A DNA stretch of 64,000 nt, taken from assembly GCF_027922305.1 (NCBI RefSeq), contig NZ_BSFK01000016.1, forward strand, positions 310,001-374,000, written 5' to 3'. The position numbers and the translations under genes were made by a program. Below, piece by piece: positions 1 through 9,647 of the stretch; the stretch's first letter is position 1; each line of letters starts with the position of its first letter. The DNA comes from Methylopila jiangsuensis (GTDB taxonomy: Bacteria > Pseudomonadota > Alphaproteobacteria > Rhizobiales > Methylopilaceae). The notes under the pieces were generated by a model. It saw only the letters and a list, made by a program, of their open reading frames with translations, did no database searches and was not told the origin of the DNA.

Positions 1-924
1 CTCAACGATCCAATGGCGAGCGATCAGGACCGGCGCGCCTTTCAGCGCTGGCTCGAGGCCGACCCCGCGCATGCGCGGGCGATGGCGGCGACGCGCGACC
101 TCTGGGACGATCTGGCCGCGCCGGCGCGGACGCTGAGCGCGAGCCGCGCCCGGCCGGCGACCGCCGCTCGCCCCTCGCCGCGACCGGCTCTCGGACTTGG
201 CGGCTGGCTGCGCCGCGCCGGGCTCGCCGGGGCCGTCATGGCGTCTCTGGCCGCCGTGGCGGTCTGGCGCGACGTGGGGTTGATCGACCGCGCCTTCGCC
301 GACTACGCCACCCGGCCGGGCGAGCGCGTCTCCACTCTGCTTGAGGACGGCACCCGGCTGCAGCTCGACGGCGACACCGCGATCCGCACACGCTTCACCG
401 CCGCCGCCCGCGATGTGGTGGTGCTGCGCGGCCGGGTCTGGTTCGAGGTGGCGCCCGATCCGTCCCGACCCTTCACGGCCCATGCGGGCGATCTCGACGC
501 GCGGGCGATCGGCACCGCCTTCGAGGTGGACGTGGCGGCCGGCAGCGTCGCGGTCGGTCATGGCGTCGTGCTCGCCGCGGCCCATGGCGGAGCCCAGACG
601 CCGGTGCGGCTCGCGCCCGGCGAGCGGGTCGAGATCGGGCCCGACGGCCGGCTGGGCGCCGCGGAGGCTGCGGATCCGTCCACTTTGTTCGCATGGCGTC
701 GCGGCCTGCTGGTGCTGGACGCCGCCCCGCTCCGGCTGGTGGCGGACGAGCTTGGACGCATGACCGCCGGCCGTGTGGTGTTCGCAGGCCCCGGCATCGC
801 CGAGATGCGGCTGTCGGGCACGTTCAGCGCCGACGAGCCCGAGGCGGTGCTCGCCGCCATGCGCTCGGCGCTGGGCCTGAAGACGGCGATCGCCCCCGGT
901 TTCGCGACCGTCATCTACCGCTGA
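1..924 (+). CDS. FecR family anti-sigma/transmembrane regulator, 5' end outside window
   Basis: The reading frame is open to base 1 and ends at 924. The first in-window ATG (13) lies inside the typical N-terminal FecR cap: the residues around it read like the middle of the DUF4880 helix (ending in FQRWLEADPAHARAMAA), so the true start is upstream. A hydrophobic segment follows at about residues 76-92 counted from position 13, then the periplasmic FecR domain. FecR proteins relay the liganded state of an outer-membrane receptor to an ECF sigma factor. The receptor follows 78 bp downstream; the sigma factor gene would be expected to the left of the window. Family confidence is high; the regulated metal is inferred as iron. 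Confidence 0.88.
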   Translation, partial: LNDPMASDQDRRAFQRWLEADPAHARAMAATRDLWDDLAAPARTLSASRARPATAARPSPRPALGLGGWLRRAGLAGAVMASLAAVAVWRDVGLIDRAFADYATRPGERVSTLLEDGTRLQLDGDTAIRTRFTAAARDVVVLRGRVWFEVAPDPSRPFTAHAGDLDARAIGTAFEVDVAAGSVAVGHGVVLAAAHGGAQTPVRLAPGERVEIGPDGRLGAAEAADPSTLFAWRRGLLVLDAAPLRLVADELGRMTAGRVVFAGPGIAEMRLSGTFSADEPEAVLAAMRSALGLKTAIAPGFATVIYR

Positions 925-1002
925 GATTTTTTACGGGGTTCGCCGCGCCCGCTCGTTCATACAGATGGCCGTGTCGCGTATGACGGGGAATGTGGGCCAC
1001 CG

Positions 1003-3378
1003 ATGAACCAGACGACGAGGGCTGCGCTGCTCGCATGCTGCGTGTCGACGGCCGTCGTCGCCGCGCCGGTCCTCGCGGAGGCTCAAGGGGCGTCCGCCGG
1101 AAGCTCCGCGACCTACGTCCTCGACATCCCCTCGAAACCGCTCTTGTCCGCGCTGGCGGATTTCACCCGCGCCACCGGCGTGCAGGTGGTGCGGCAGGGG
1201 GCTGAGCGCCTCCGGGTCCACAGCCGCGCGGTCACGGGTCGGATGTCGGCGGAGGACGCTCTGGCCCGGATGCTGGAGGGCTCGGGCTATGTTCCCACGT
1301 TCACCGACCCGCGCACCGCGGTGCTGAGCGCTCCGGGCGAGGCCGCCCGGAGCGAACCCGCCCTCGACGGCGCCATCGCGCTGGACGAGATCGCCGTCAC
1401 CGGCGAGCACGGCCCGGCGGTCTCCGCCGCTGCGCCCGGCGCCTTCACGGTGACGCCGGCGGACATCGCGCGCAAGAACCCGCGGACTCTGGGCGACCTG
1501 TTCGCCGGCGAGCCGGGGGTGCAGGTGGGCTCGTCCATCCCGCTGTCGCAGAAGGTCTATGTGCGGGGCGTGGAGGAAACCAACGTCGCGGTCACGATCG
1601 ACGGGGCCGCCCAGAACAACAAGGTGTTCCACCACAACGCCACCACCTATGTGGATCCCAGCCTTCTGAAGCAGGCGCGGGTCGATCCGGGCGTGGCGCC
1701 CGCCGACGCCGGCTTTGGCGCGCTTGCGGGGGCGATCGCCTACGAGACCAAGGACGTGGCGGATGTGCTCGGCCACGACGCCGACGGCCATGGCGGGGCC
1801 TCGAAAACCACGTTCAACTCCAACGGCGCGGTGTTCGGACAGTCCGTCACCGCCTTCGGCAAACGGCAGGGCTTCGAGGCGCTCGGCTCCTTCAACTGGG
1901 CCAGGGGCGGCGACTACCGCAACGGGCGCGGCGACCGGGTGCGCGGCACGGAGACGGACCTCGTCAGCGGCCTCGCCAAGCTCGGCTACGAAAGCGGCGA
2001 AGGCCACCGGTTCGAACTGAGCCACGACCATGTCTATGACGACGCCATCCGCCCGTTTCGCGCCAACGCCGGCAGGGTGACCCGACCCCTGCCCGAGGGC
2101 GAGACTCCGGAACCCGACGTGCGCGACTACCGCTACCAGCGCCAGAACACGGTTCTGAACTACAGCCGGACGGCGCCGGACGGCTTGCTGGACCCCAGGC
2201 TCGTGCTCGCCTACAGCGCCGCCAAGGTGAAGGTGCCGACCTATGTGCGCGTCAAAGGCGTGGGCTTCGTCTACGACCGCGACAGCGCGGGCCTCACCAG
2301 CACCCTGAACGGCAAGGCGGAGAACGCCTTCGCGCTGCCGCTCGGCTCGGTCACCGCCGGCGTGAGCTTCCGCCACGACGTGGCGACGCTCCGGGACCGG
2401 CAGGACGCGTCCAACGAGCGAATGACCAATCTTGGCGCCTACGCCCAGGCGCGGCTGGAGCCCGTGGAGCGGGTCCGGCTCAGTTTCGGCGCCCGCCTTG
2501 ACCACCAGCGGTTCGAGGGCGTGAACGACAGTCGCGGCGCGGACATCAGCCATTCCGGCGTCAGCGGCAACGTTTCAGGCGAATACGACCTGATCCGGGA
2601 CCTGCTGACGGCGAAGGCCGGCTACTCCCACGTCTGGGGCGGCGTGACGCTGGCCGAGAACTTCATCATGAATCCCGCGTGGGTCTATGACGGACCGGGC
2701 GGCCGGCTGAGGGCCACGGTTTCGGACAATGTTTCGGCCGGTCTGACGCTGCGGCGCGGGGGCTTCACCCTCGACGGTTCGGTGTTCCGGACCCGCATCG
2801 ACAACGCCCGCAACGCCAAGTTCGCGCTGGACTATCAGAGCCCCTATGGCGGCCCGACGGTTCCGGGCGCCGTCTGGGCGCCCGACGTTGAGACCCGCGG
2901 CTTCGAACTCGGCGCGGGCTATGCGTGGGAGAGCGGCTTCGTGCGGGTCCGCTACGCCCATATCGACCTGACGCTGAACGGGCGCCCGGGCGACACGGAC
3001 ACCGGCAACTACATCGCGACCCCGGTCGGCGGCGTGTTCACCGTCTCGGCGGCCCACACCTTCGCGGACTGGAGCGTCACCATCGGCGGCGACGTGGAGA
3101 TCACGCCCAGGTATCGGCGCACGGCGGTCAATCCCGCCACCTTCACCGACCCTGAGGGGCCGAGCCGGTACCGCGCCTATCCGGCCTACCAGATCGTCAA
3201 CGCCTTCATCGAGCGCAAGCTGACGCTGCCCTACGAGACCACGCTCCGGCTCGACGTGCGGAACATCTTCGACGAGACCTACGCCCGCCGCGCCTCCTAC
3301 GGCAGCGAGTTTCCCAACGTCACGCCGCTGTACGAGCCCGGCCGGTCGTTTCTGGCGACCGCGCAGGTCAAATTCTGA
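1003..3378 (+). CDS. TonB-dependent outer-membrane receptor with STN signalling domain (iron/haem type)
   Basis: This 791-aa protein begins with a signal peptide (cleavage near AQG, residues 25-30). An STN domain (about 40-115) follows, then a plug domain containing the segment VYVRGVEETNVAVTIDGAAQ, and a 22-strand-type barrel ending in a terminal Phe (AQVKF). The STN domain contacts FecR, so with the upstream gene this forms a FecR-FecA style signalling pair. The plug resembles haem or transferrin/lactoferrin-type receptors, but the ligand cannot be fixed from sequence. The operon probably continues into the DUF2218 gene. Confidence 0.87.
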   Translation: MNQTTRAALLACCVSTAVVAAPVLAEAQGASAGSSATYVLDIPSKPLLSALADFTRATGVQVVRQGAERLRVHSRAVTGRMSAEDALARMLEGSGYVPTFTDPRTAVLSAPGEAARSEPALDGAIALDEIAVTGEHGPAVSAAAPGAFTVTPADIARKNPRTLGDLFAGEPGVQVGSSIPLSQKVYVRGVEETNVAVTIDGAAQNNKVFHHNATTYVDPSLLKQARVDPGVAPADAGFGALAGAIAYETKDVADVLGHDADGHGGASKTTFNSNGAVFGQSVTAFGKRQGFEALGSFNWARGGDYRNGRGDRVRGTETDLVSGLAKLGYESGEGHRFELSHDHVYDDAIRPFRANAGRVTRPLPEGETPEPDVRDYRYQRQNTVLNYSRTAPDGLLDPRLVLAYSAAKVKVPTYVRVKGVGFVYDRDSAGLTSTLNGKAENAFALPLGSVTAGVSFRHDVATLRDRQDASNERMTNLGAYAQARLEPVERVRLSFGARLDHQRFEGVNDSRGADISHSGVSGNVSGEYDLIRDLLTAKAGYSHVWGGVTLAENFIMNPAWVYDGPGGRLRATVSDNVSAGLTLRRGGFTLDGSVFRTRIDNARNAKFALDYQSPYGGPTVPGAVWAPDVETRGFELGAGYAWESGFVRVRYAHIDLTLNGRPGDTDTGNYIATPVGGVFTVSAAHTFADWSVTIGGDVEITPRYRRTAVNPATFTDPEGPSRYRAYPAYQIVNAFIERKLTLPYETTLRLDVRNIFDETYARRASYGSEFPNVTPLYEPGRSFLATAQVKF

Positions 3379-3478
3379 CGGATGCTGTCCTGTCTTGCAT
3401 CTGTGCAAGGTCCGGGCGCTTGCGCGGGGCCCGTTTCCGGCGGACTGCTCAACGTCCCCCCGCTCGAAGGAGAACGCC

Positions 3479-3766
3479 ATGACCGTCACCGCCTCCGCCC
3501 GCACGCCGACCGTGAACGCCGCGCGCTATCTGGCGCAACTCTGCAGCCACTGGAGCCACAAGCTCACCGTGGAGAAGGACGGCGATCAGGCCCGGATCGT
3601 GCTGCTGAACGACGCCGTGGTGAGGCTCGCGGCCTCTCCGGACGCGCTCGACATCGTCATCGACGCCGGCTCGCCGGACGATCTGGAGGCGGCGAAGGAC
3701 GTGGTGGTCCGCCACGTGGACCGCTTCGGCTTCCGCGAGGCGCCGCTGTCCTATCCGTGGCGATGA
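3479..3766 (+). CDS. DUF2218 family protein
   Basis: A 95-aa protein matching the DUF2218 pattern: it starts with an Ala/Thr-rich stretch, has a central SHKLTVEKDGDQARI-like segment and ends FGFREAPLSYPWR, where the terminal aromatic motif is characteristic. The start was chosen at 3479 because a good AAGGAG Shine-Dalgarno sequence lies just upstream. DUF2218 proteins often sit beside siderophore or TonB-receptor genes, and this one is 100 bp behind a TonB receptor. The biochemical function is unknown; a role in iron-complex handling is inference from location. Confidence 0.8.
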   Translation: MTVTASARTPTVNAARYLAQLCSHWSHKLTVEKDGDQARIVLLNDAVVRLAASPDALDIVIDAGSPDDLEAAKDVVVRHVDRFGFREAPLSYPWR

Positions 3767-3852
3767 ACCGTCCCGCACGCGTCGCGCCCGGGCGGAGCGC
3801 GACGCGGCGTCGTCAGCCATGAGGGAAGACCGAATGTCCCCTCGCGGAGCGG

Positions 3853-4839
3853 TCAGAGCCCTTCGAACAGCGCCGTGGACAGGTAGCGCTCGGCGAAGCT
3901 CGGGATGATGATGACGATGTTCTTGCCGGCGGCCTCGGGCCGGGCGGCGATCTCGAGCGCCGCGGCGATGGCGGCGCCGGAGGAGATGCCCACCGGCACG
4001 CCCTCGATCCGCGCCACGAGACGGGCGGTTTCGAACGCGGTCTGGTTGCCTACCGTCACCACCTCGTCGATCACGGCCCGATCGAGAATGCCGGGCACGA
4101 AGCCGGCGCCGATGCCCTGAATCTTGTGCGGGCCGGGCTGGCCGCCGGAGAGCACCGGGGAATCCTCCGGCTCCACCGCCACGATGCGCACGGACGGGTT
4201 GCGCTGCTTCAGCACCGAGCCGACGCCGGTGATGGTGCCGCCGGTGCCGACGCCGGAGATGAAATAATCCACCGCGCCGTCGGTGTCGGTCCAGATCTCC
4301 TCCGCGGTGGTCTCGCGATGGATCTGCGGGTTGGCGGGGTTCTCGAACTGCTGCGGAATGATCGCGTTCGGGATCTCCTTCACCAGCTCCTGCGCCTTGG
4401 CGACGGCGCCCTTCATGCCTTTCGGACCTTCGGTCAGCACCAGCTCCGCGCCCAGCAGCGCCAGCATCTTGCGGCGCTCGATCGACATGGTCTCGGGCAT
4501 GACCAGGATCAGGCGGTAGCCGCGGGCGGCGGCGGTGAAGGCCAGCGCGATGCCGGTGTTGCCGGAGGTGGGCTCGATCAGCACGCTGTCGGGCTTCAGC
4601 ACGCCGTCGCGCTCCAGCGCGTCGATCATGGCGACGCCGATGCGGTCCTTGACGCTGGCGATCGGGTTGAAGAACTCGAGCTTGGCGAGAAGGTTGGCCT
4701 TCACGCCCTTGTGCTTGGCCAGCCGGTCCAGACGGACCAGCGGGGTGTCGCCGACGGTTTCGGTGACGCTGTCATAGATGCGGCCGCGGCCGGGGGCGCG
4801 CGCGGCCGTTTCTTCGGGTTTCAGAGCGGGCTGGGACAT
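3853..4839 (-). CDS. cysK: cysteine synthase A (O-acetylserine sulfhydrylase)
   Basis: A 328-aa PLP fold-type II enzyme that joins sulfide to O-acetylserine to make cysteine in the cytoplasm. The PLP lysine is in ASVKDRIG, the substrate loop is TSGNTGIA, and the phosphate-binding glycine loop is [10 protein letters not shown]. The N-terminal [12 protein letters not shown] motif is typical. Length matches the family apart from a roughly 15-residue N-terminal extension. The gene lies 131 bp downstream of an Rrf2-type regulator in the same orientation, which fits sulfur or O-acetylserine control of the CymR kind. It could also be a cysM-type paralogue, but the motifs favour cysK. Confidence 0.93.
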   Translation of the reverse strand: MSQPALKPEETAARAPGRGRIYDSVTETVGDTPLVRLDRLAKHKGVKANLLAKLEFFNPIASVKDRIGVAMIDALERDGVLKPDSVLIEPTSGNTGIALAFTAAARGYRLILVMPETMSIERRKMLALLGAELVLTEGPKGMKGAVAKAQELVKEIPNAIIPQQFENPANPQIHRETTAEEIWTDTDGAVDYFISGVGTGGTITGVGSVLKQRNPSVRIVAVEPEDSPVLSGGQPGPHKIQGIGAGFVPGILDRAVIDEVVTVGNQTAFETARLVARIEGVPVGISSGAAIAAALEIAARPEAAGKNIVIIIPSFAERYLSTALFEGL

Positions 4840-4956
4840 GGCGGTGGCGTCTCCTCAGAGGCCGGGGTCGTCTTCGCCGTCATATGTGGCGGGAGGCCCG
4901 GCGCCGTTCGTTTCCCGGTCACGCTAGCAAAGCCACATAAGAATGTCGATAAAGCG

Positions 4957-4972
4957 AATATTACACTATATT
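4957..4972. promoter_or_regulatory. AT-rich inverted repeat, candidate Rrf2 operator/cysK promoter
   Basis: An unusually AT-rich stretch (about 4935-4985) in very GC-rich DNA contains AATATTACACTATATT, an imperfect palindrome. It overlaps the stop codon of the Rrf2 gene and lies upstream of cysK. I infer a cysK promoter with an operator for the adjacent Rrf2 protein. There is no direct evidence of binding. Confidence 0.35.
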
Positions 4973-5438
4973 AAATTGTAAAATCATAGACGGGACGGTT
5001 GTCGCCGAAGACGTGGCGGCGCTCCGCCTCCTGGCACAGATCCTCGACGCTGATCTCGTCCAGCTTGTCCAAAAAGCTCTCCGAGGCCGAACGGATCATC
5101 GGCTTGACCACCGAGGTCACCAGCCGGGAGCTGTCGTCCTCGGCGCCGTCGCCGTCGATCGGGTCCACGTCGTCGGCCTCGCCCATGGCGGCGCGGATGA
5201 TGTCGGCGATGGTGATGCGGCGGCGCTCGCGCGCCAGCTCGTAGCCGCCGCGGGGCCCGCGCACGCCCTTGAGGATGCCGGAGCGCACCAGCACCTGCAG
5301 CAGGGTCTCCAGATGCCGGGGGGGCAGGCCGTGCCGCGCCGCGAGCGTCTTGGCGGCGATCGGCGTCGGCCGGGCGTGATACGCGATGTCGACGACGGCG
5401 GCGACGGCGAGAAGGCTGCGGCGCGGCAGCAGGTTCAT
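4971..5438 (-). CDS. Rrf2 family transcriptional regulator (CymR-like)
   Basis: A 155-aa regulator with the Rrf2 winged-helix layout: a recognition-helix region around PIAAKTLAARHGLPPRHLETLLQVL and the wing signature GVRGPRGGYELAR. It lacks the three clustered cysteines that bind an Fe-S cluster in IscR, NsrR and RirA; the single Cys is in the C-terminal part (EDLCQEA). That makes it closer to CymR/CysB-function Rrf2 proteins, which sense O-acetylserine via CysK. The next gene in the same direction is cysK, supporting a sulfur-metabolism role. The target is inferred from neighbourhood only. Confidence 0.85.
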   Translation of the reverse strand: MNLLPRRSLLAVAAVVDIAYHARPTPIAAKTLAARHGLPPRHLETLLQVLVRSGILKGVRGPRGGYELARERRRITIADIIRAAMGEADDVDPIDGDGAEDDSSRLVTSVVKPMIRSASESFLDKLDEISVEDLCQEAERRHVFGDNRPVYDFTI

Positions 5439-5457
5439 AGGGGGTGTGCCTCCGGCG

Positions 5458-5907
5458 TCATCGTCCAGTCGAACCGAAGCCTCCGTCGCCGCGCGACGTG
5501 GCGTCCAGCGTCTCAGCCTCCACGAGCGTGGCGCGCGCCACCGCAGCCATCACCAGCTGGGCGATCCGCGCGCCGCGCGTCACGGTGAACGTCTCCTGCC
5601 CGAAATTCACGAGCAGCACCTTCAGTTCGCCGCGATAGTCCGCGTCGATGGTCCCGGGCGCGTTGAGCACCGTCACGCCGTGCCGGAGCGCCAACCCCGA
5701 CCGCGGCCTGACCTGGGCCTCGAAGCCCATGGGGAACTGGAGCGCAAGCCCGGTCGGGACAAGGGCGCGCGCGCCCGGCGCGATGGGAATCGGCGCATCG
5801 TCCGGCACCGCGGCGGCGAGATCGAGCCCCGCCGCGGCCTCCGTCTCATAGCGGGGGAGGGGGAGGCCCTCCGCATGGGGCAGGCGATGGATGCGCAGTT
5901 CGATCAT
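5458..5907 (-). CDS. dut: dUTP diphosphatase (dUTPase)
   Basis: A 149-aa trimeric dUTPase that hydrolyses dUTP to dUMP and pyrophosphate, keeping uracil out of DNA. The conserved motifs are present in order: AAGLDLAAA (motif 1), RPRSGLA (motif 2), [10 protein letters not shown] (motif 3), and the C-terminal [10 protein letters not shown] arm (motif 5). The start at 5907 was chosen over a longer frame because it gives the usual length and a 4-bp overlap with the end of coaBC. Translational coupling with coaBC is therefore likely. Confidence 0.93.
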   Translation of the reverse strand: MIELRIHRLPHAEGLPLPRYETEAAAGLDLAAAVPDDAPIPIAPGARALVPTGLALQFPMGFEAQVRPRSGLALRHGVTVLNAPGTIDADYRGELKVLLVNFGQETFTVTRGARIAQLVMAAVARATLVEAETLDATSRGDGGFGSTGR

Positions 5908-7118
5908 GCGGACGTTCCCCCCAGCAGCGCGGCGAAGCGGGCGACCAGAGCCTCGGCCACCGCCTGCTTGCTCATGGCGTCCCAGCGCTCCACCTCCTCG
6001 GCGCTCACCAGCGCCACCGTGTTGCGGTCGCCGCCCATGACGCCGCTGTCCGGCGACACGTCGTTGGCGACGATCAGGTCGCAACCCTTGCGGGCGAGCT
6101 TGGAGCGGGCGTGCTCGATCACGTTTTCGGTCTCGGCGGCGAAGCCGACCACGAGAGGCGGGCGCCCCTCCGCCCGGCGGGCGACGCCGGCCAGGATGTC
6201 CGGGTTCTCCACCAGCGTGAGCGTGGGCGGGCCGCCGGCGCCCTTCTTGATCTTCTGGGCGGAATCCGCCTCCACCCGCCAGTCGGCCACCGCCGCGGCG
6301 AAGATGGCGAGGTCGGCCGGCAGCGCGGCGTCCACCGCCGCCTGCATCTCCCGCGCGCTCTCCACCTTGACCACGCGCACGCCGGCGGGATCGGGGATCG
6401 AAACCGGGCCGGACACCAGCGTCACTTCGGCGCCGGCGGCGGCCGCGGCGGCGGCGAGGGCGTGGCCCTGCCGGCCGGACGAGCGGTTGGCGAGCACCCG
6501 CACCGGGTCGATGGGCTCATGGGTCGGGCCGGAGGTCACGAGCACGCGCCGGCCCTTCAGCGGCTGCGGCCGGTCGCGGTTCAGCGCCGCTTCCACCGCG
6601 GCGACGATGGCGAGCGGCTCGCTCATGCGGCCGAGCCCGCTCTCGCCCCGCTCCGCCATCAGCCCGGTCTCCGGCCCCACGAAGGCGACGCCCTGGCCTC
6701 TTAGCCAGTCCACGTTGCGCCGGGTCGCGGGGTGCGCCCACATGGTCGGGTTCATGGCGGGCGCGGCGAGGACCGGCGCGGTGGTGGCGAGCAGGGCGGT
6801 GGAGGCGAGGTCGTTGGCGAGCCCCGCCGCCATCTTGGCCAGAAGGTCCGCGGTGGCGGGCGCGATCACCACCAGATCGGCGTCGCGGGCGAGGCGGATG
6901 TGGCCCACGTCCTGCTCGGCGGTGAGGTCGAACAGGTCCTGGAACACCGGCTCCGCGGTGAGCGTCCCCACCGACAGCGGCGTCACGAACTCCGCCGCCG
7001 CCGGCGTGAGGATGGCGCGCACGGAATGGCCGCGCTCCTTCAGCCGCCGGATCAGGTCCAGCGCCTTGTAGGCGGCGACGCCGCCGCCGATGACGAGCAG
7101 GATGCGGGACTGGGTCAT
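5904..7118 (-). CDS. coaBC: bifunctional phosphopantothenoylcysteine decarboxylase/phosphopantothenate-cysteine ligase
   Basis: A 404-aa two-domain enzyme of coenzyme A synthesis. The N-terminal flavin-dependent decarboxylase half starts with [19 protein letters not shown] and contains the PAMNPTMW substrate motif. The C-terminal synthetase half begins near residue 190 with [16 protein letters not shown] and carries the NRSSGRQG nucleotide loop. It lies between dut (4-bp overlap) and ubiB, all on the minus strand, a gene order common in Rhizobiales-type genomes. Confidence 0.93.
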   Translation of the reverse strand: MTQSRILLVIGGGVAAYKALDLIRRLKERGHSVRAILTPAAAEFVTPLSVGTLTAEPVFQDLFDLTAEQDVGHIRLARDADLVVIAPATADLLAKMAAGLANDLASTALLATTAPVLAAPAMNPTMWAHPATRRNVDWLRGQGVAFVGPETGLMAERGESGLGRMSEPLAIVAAVEAALNRDRPQPLKGRRVLVTSGPTHEPIDPVRVLANRSSGRQGHALAAAAAAAGAEVTLVSGPVSIPDPAGVRVVKVESAREMQAAVDAALPADLAIFAAAVADWRVEADSAQKIKKGAGGPPTLTLVENPDILAGVARRAEGRPPLVVGFAAETENVIEHARSKLARKGCDLIVANDVSPDSGVMGGDRNTVALVSAEEVERWDAMSKQAVAEALVARFAALLGGTSA

Positions 7119-7184
7119 GGACGCGGGCTGTCCTGTCGGTGCGGGAGAGCGGTTCGCGGGCGCGGGAGCATGACAGGCGCGCCG

Positions 7185-8750
7185 TTATGCGAACAGATAG
7201 GCCGCAAGCAGAAGCGCGATCGCCCACAGCGCGAGGTCGCCGCGCCGCGAACGGCGCGTCGTCGCCCGCTCGATCGCCCGCACGCTTTCGGGCGCGAGCG
7301 GCGCGCCGCGGCGGGCGGCGTCCTCCATGTCGGTCGCGAGGCGCTCCACCCGCAGCAGAAGGTCCGGCGCGCGGGCGAGGCCGCGCAGCAGGTCGCGCGC
7401 GTTGCCCGACGCCTCCTCCACGAACCCCACCGGCCCCAGATTGCGCTCCAGCCACTCCCGCACCACGGGGGCGGCGGTGGCCCACATGTCGAGCCGGGGG
7501 TCGAGCGAGCGCGCCACGCCCTCCACCACCACCATGGTCTTCTGCAGCATCAGGAGCTCGGGCCGGGTCTGCATCTGGAACAGCTCGGTGATCTCGAACA
7601 GCAGCGTCAGCAGCTTGGCCATGGAGATCTGGTCGGCGGTGCGGGAGTGGATCGGCTCGCCGATGGCCCTGAGCGCGCGGGCGAACTCGTCCAGCGACTG
7701 GTCCGAGGGCACATAGCCCGCCTCGAAATGCACCTCCGCGATGCGGCGGTAGTCGCGCACGATGAAGCCGTGCAGGATCTCCGCCAGGAAGCGGCGCTCC
7801 TTCTTGCCGAGCCGGCCGGTGATGCCGAAATCCACCGCGATCAGCGTGCCGGCCCGGTCCACGAACAGGTTTCCGGGGTGCATGTCGGCGTGGAAGAAGC
7901 CGTCGCGCATGGCGTGGCGCAGGAAGGTCTGCATCACATGGCGGCCGAGCGCCGGCAGATCGAGGCCGGCGGCGATCAGCGCCTCCCGGTCGGAGAGCTT
8001 CACCCCGTCGATCCACTCCATGGTCAGCGCGCCGCGGGCGGTGCGCTCCCAGTCCACCGCCGGCACCCGGAAGGCGGGATCGGCGGCGGTGTTCTCCGCG
8101 ATCTCGGACAAAGCGGCGGCTTCGAGCCGCAGGTCCATCTCCATGGCGACCGAGCGGGCGAGCGTCTCCACCACCGTGACCGGCTTCAGCCGCCGGGTCT
8201 TCGGGACAAGGCGCTCGATCAGCCGGGCGCTGGCGTAGAAGGCCTTGAGGTCGCGGGCGAAGCGGCGCGGCACGCCGGGCCTGAGCACCTTCACCGCCAC
8301 CCGGCGCTCGCCCAGCGCGTCGCGCACCACCGCCGGATGCACCTGCGCGATCGAGGCCGCGGCGACCGGCTCGCCGAAGCTGACGAACAGCTCCGAAACC
8401 GGCGCGCCCAGCGCCTCCGCCACCGCCGCTTCCGCGATCTCCCGCGGGAACGGGTCCACATTGTCCTGCAGCCGTTCGAGATCGCGCGCGGTGCGCACCC
8501 CCACCACGTCCGGCCGGGTGGCGAGGAACTGGCCGAGCTTGACGTAGGACGGCCCGAGCCGCTGCAGCGCGCGGGCGAGGCCCACCCCGCCGTCGGCCGC
8601 GCCGCGCTTCTCGATCAGCCGGCCGAGGCGGAGCAGGGTGCGGATCGCCGGCGGCAGGTCGATGGGGTCGGCGAGCCGGAGCGCGCCCTCGCGCGCCATG
8701 ACGAAGCCAGCCCGGATCAGGCGGGCGAAATTGGCGGGCGCGCTCAGCAT
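7185..8750 (-). CDS. ubiB: ubiquinone biosynthesis accessory kinase-like protein UbiB
   Basis: A 521-aa ABC1/ADCK/UbiB atypical kinase family protein needed for ubiquinone synthesis. The diagnostic KxGQ motif is visible as VKLGQFLATRPD. The Ala-rich nucleotide loop, AVKVLRPG, the HADMHPGN catalytic segment and the VDFGITG metal-binding motif follow. Hydrophobic segments at the C-terminus (about 500-521) would anchor it to the inner membrane. It is 19 bp downstream of ubiE in the same direction, consistent with one ubiquinone operon. Confidence 0.93.
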   Translation of the reverse strand: MLSAPANFARLIRAGFVMAREGALRLADPIDLPPAIRTLLRLGRLIEKRGAADGGVGLARALQRLGPSYVKLGQFLATRPDVVGVRTARDLERLQDNVDPFPREIAEAAVAEALGAPVSELFVSFGEPVAAASIAQVHPAVVRDALGERRVAVKVLRPGVPRRFARDLKAFYASARLIERLVPKTRRLKPVTVVETLARSVAMEMDLRLEAAALSEIAENTAADPAFRVPAVDWERTARGALTMEWIDGVKLSDREALIAAGLDLPALGRHVMQTFLRHAMRDGFFHADMHPGNLFVDRAGTLIAVDFGITGRLGKKERRFLAEILHGFIVRDYRRIAEVHFEAGYVPSDQSLDEFARALRAIGEPIHSRTADQISMAKLLTLLFEITELFQMQTRPELLMLQKTMVVVEGVARSLDPRLDMWATAAPVVREWLERNLGPVGFVEEASGNARDLLRGLARAPDLLLRVERLATDMEDAARRGAPLAPESVRAIERATTRRSRRGDLALWAIALLLAAYLFA

Positions 8751-8769
8751 GGGCGGGGGACCGTCCCGC

Positions 8770-9540
8770 TCAAATCCGGAAGCCCATGTGCAGCGCCGCG
8801 ACGCCGCCGGTGTAGGGCGTGGCGCTGACCTGGTCGAAGCCGGCCTCGCGCATCATGTCGGCGAAGGTCTCGGCGTCGGGGAAGCGGCGGATCGATTCCA
8901 CCAGATACTGGTAGGGCTCGGCGTCGCCGGCCACCAGCCTGCCGATCTGCGGGATCACGCCGAAGGAGAAGGCGTCGTAGACCTTGTCGAGGCCCGGCAC
9001 GTCCACCTTGGAGAACTCCAGCACCAGCGCCCGGCCGCCCGGCTTCAGCACGCGGCGCATCTCCTTCAGCGCCAGCGGGATGCGCGGCACGTTGCGGATG
9101 CCGAAGGCGATGGTGACGGCGTCGAACGCGCCGCTCTCGAACGGCAGCTCCTCGGCGTTGCCCTGCACGAACTCGATCCGGTCGTCGAGCTTCAGGTCGC
9201 GGGCGCGGGCCCGGCCCACGTCCAGCATGGCGCCGTTGATATCGAACACGGTGACGCCCACGCCCGGCCCGCCGCGCTTCAGCGCCCGGAAGGCGATGTC
9301 GCCGGTGCCGCCGGCCACGTCCAGAAGCCTGAAGCTCCGCGGGCCGCGGGGCAGGCCGAGCGCCGTCACCATGGCGGACTTCCACGCCCGGTGCAGGCCG
9401 CCGGACATGAGGTCGTTCATCAGGTCGTAGCGGGAGGCCACCTTGTGGAACACGTCGTCCACCAGCCCCTGCTTGCGCGACAGCGGCACTTCGGAATAGC
9501 CGAAGTGAGTGGCGTCGGTCTCGGCGTCGGGGCGGGTCAT
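8770..9540 (-). CDS. ubiE: bifunctional demethylmenaquinone/2-methoxy-6-polyprenyl-benzoquinol methyltransferase
   Basis: A 256-aa class I SAM methyltransferase of ubiquinone synthesis. The N-terminal [22 protein letters not shown] signature is specific to the UbiE/COQ5 family. The SAM-binding loop is [12 protein letters not shown], and the second signature, [24 protein letters not shown], is also present. It is divergent from mutM across a 107-bp gap and leads the ubiE-ubiB pair. Confidence 0.94.
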   Translation of the reverse strand: MTRPDAETDATHFGYSEVPLSRKQGLVDDVFHKVASRYDLMNDLMSGGLHRAWKSAMVTALGLPRGPRSFRLLDVAGGTGDIAFRALKRGGPGVGVTVFDINGAMLDVGRARARDLKLDDRIEFVQGNAEELPFESGAFDAVTIAFGIRNVPRIPLALKEMRRVLKPGGRALVLEFSKVDVPGLDKVYDAFSFGVIPQIGRLVAGDAEPYQYLVESIRRFPDAETFADMMREAGFDQVSATPYTGGVAALHMGFRI

Positions 9541-9647
9541 GGGCGGTCCTGCTGCGGGGGCGGCGCGCGCCCTGAACGGGGCGGAACCTAGCGCGGGCCG
9601 TCTCCGGGCGCTAGACAGGCGGCCCCTGTCCGACGAGGCGCCCGCGC

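Noticed and set aside
931-2553. 540-codon open frame antisense to the TonB receptor
   Set aside because: Its translation is Arg/Ala/His/Val-rich without motifs; the plus-strand receptor explains the codon pattern.
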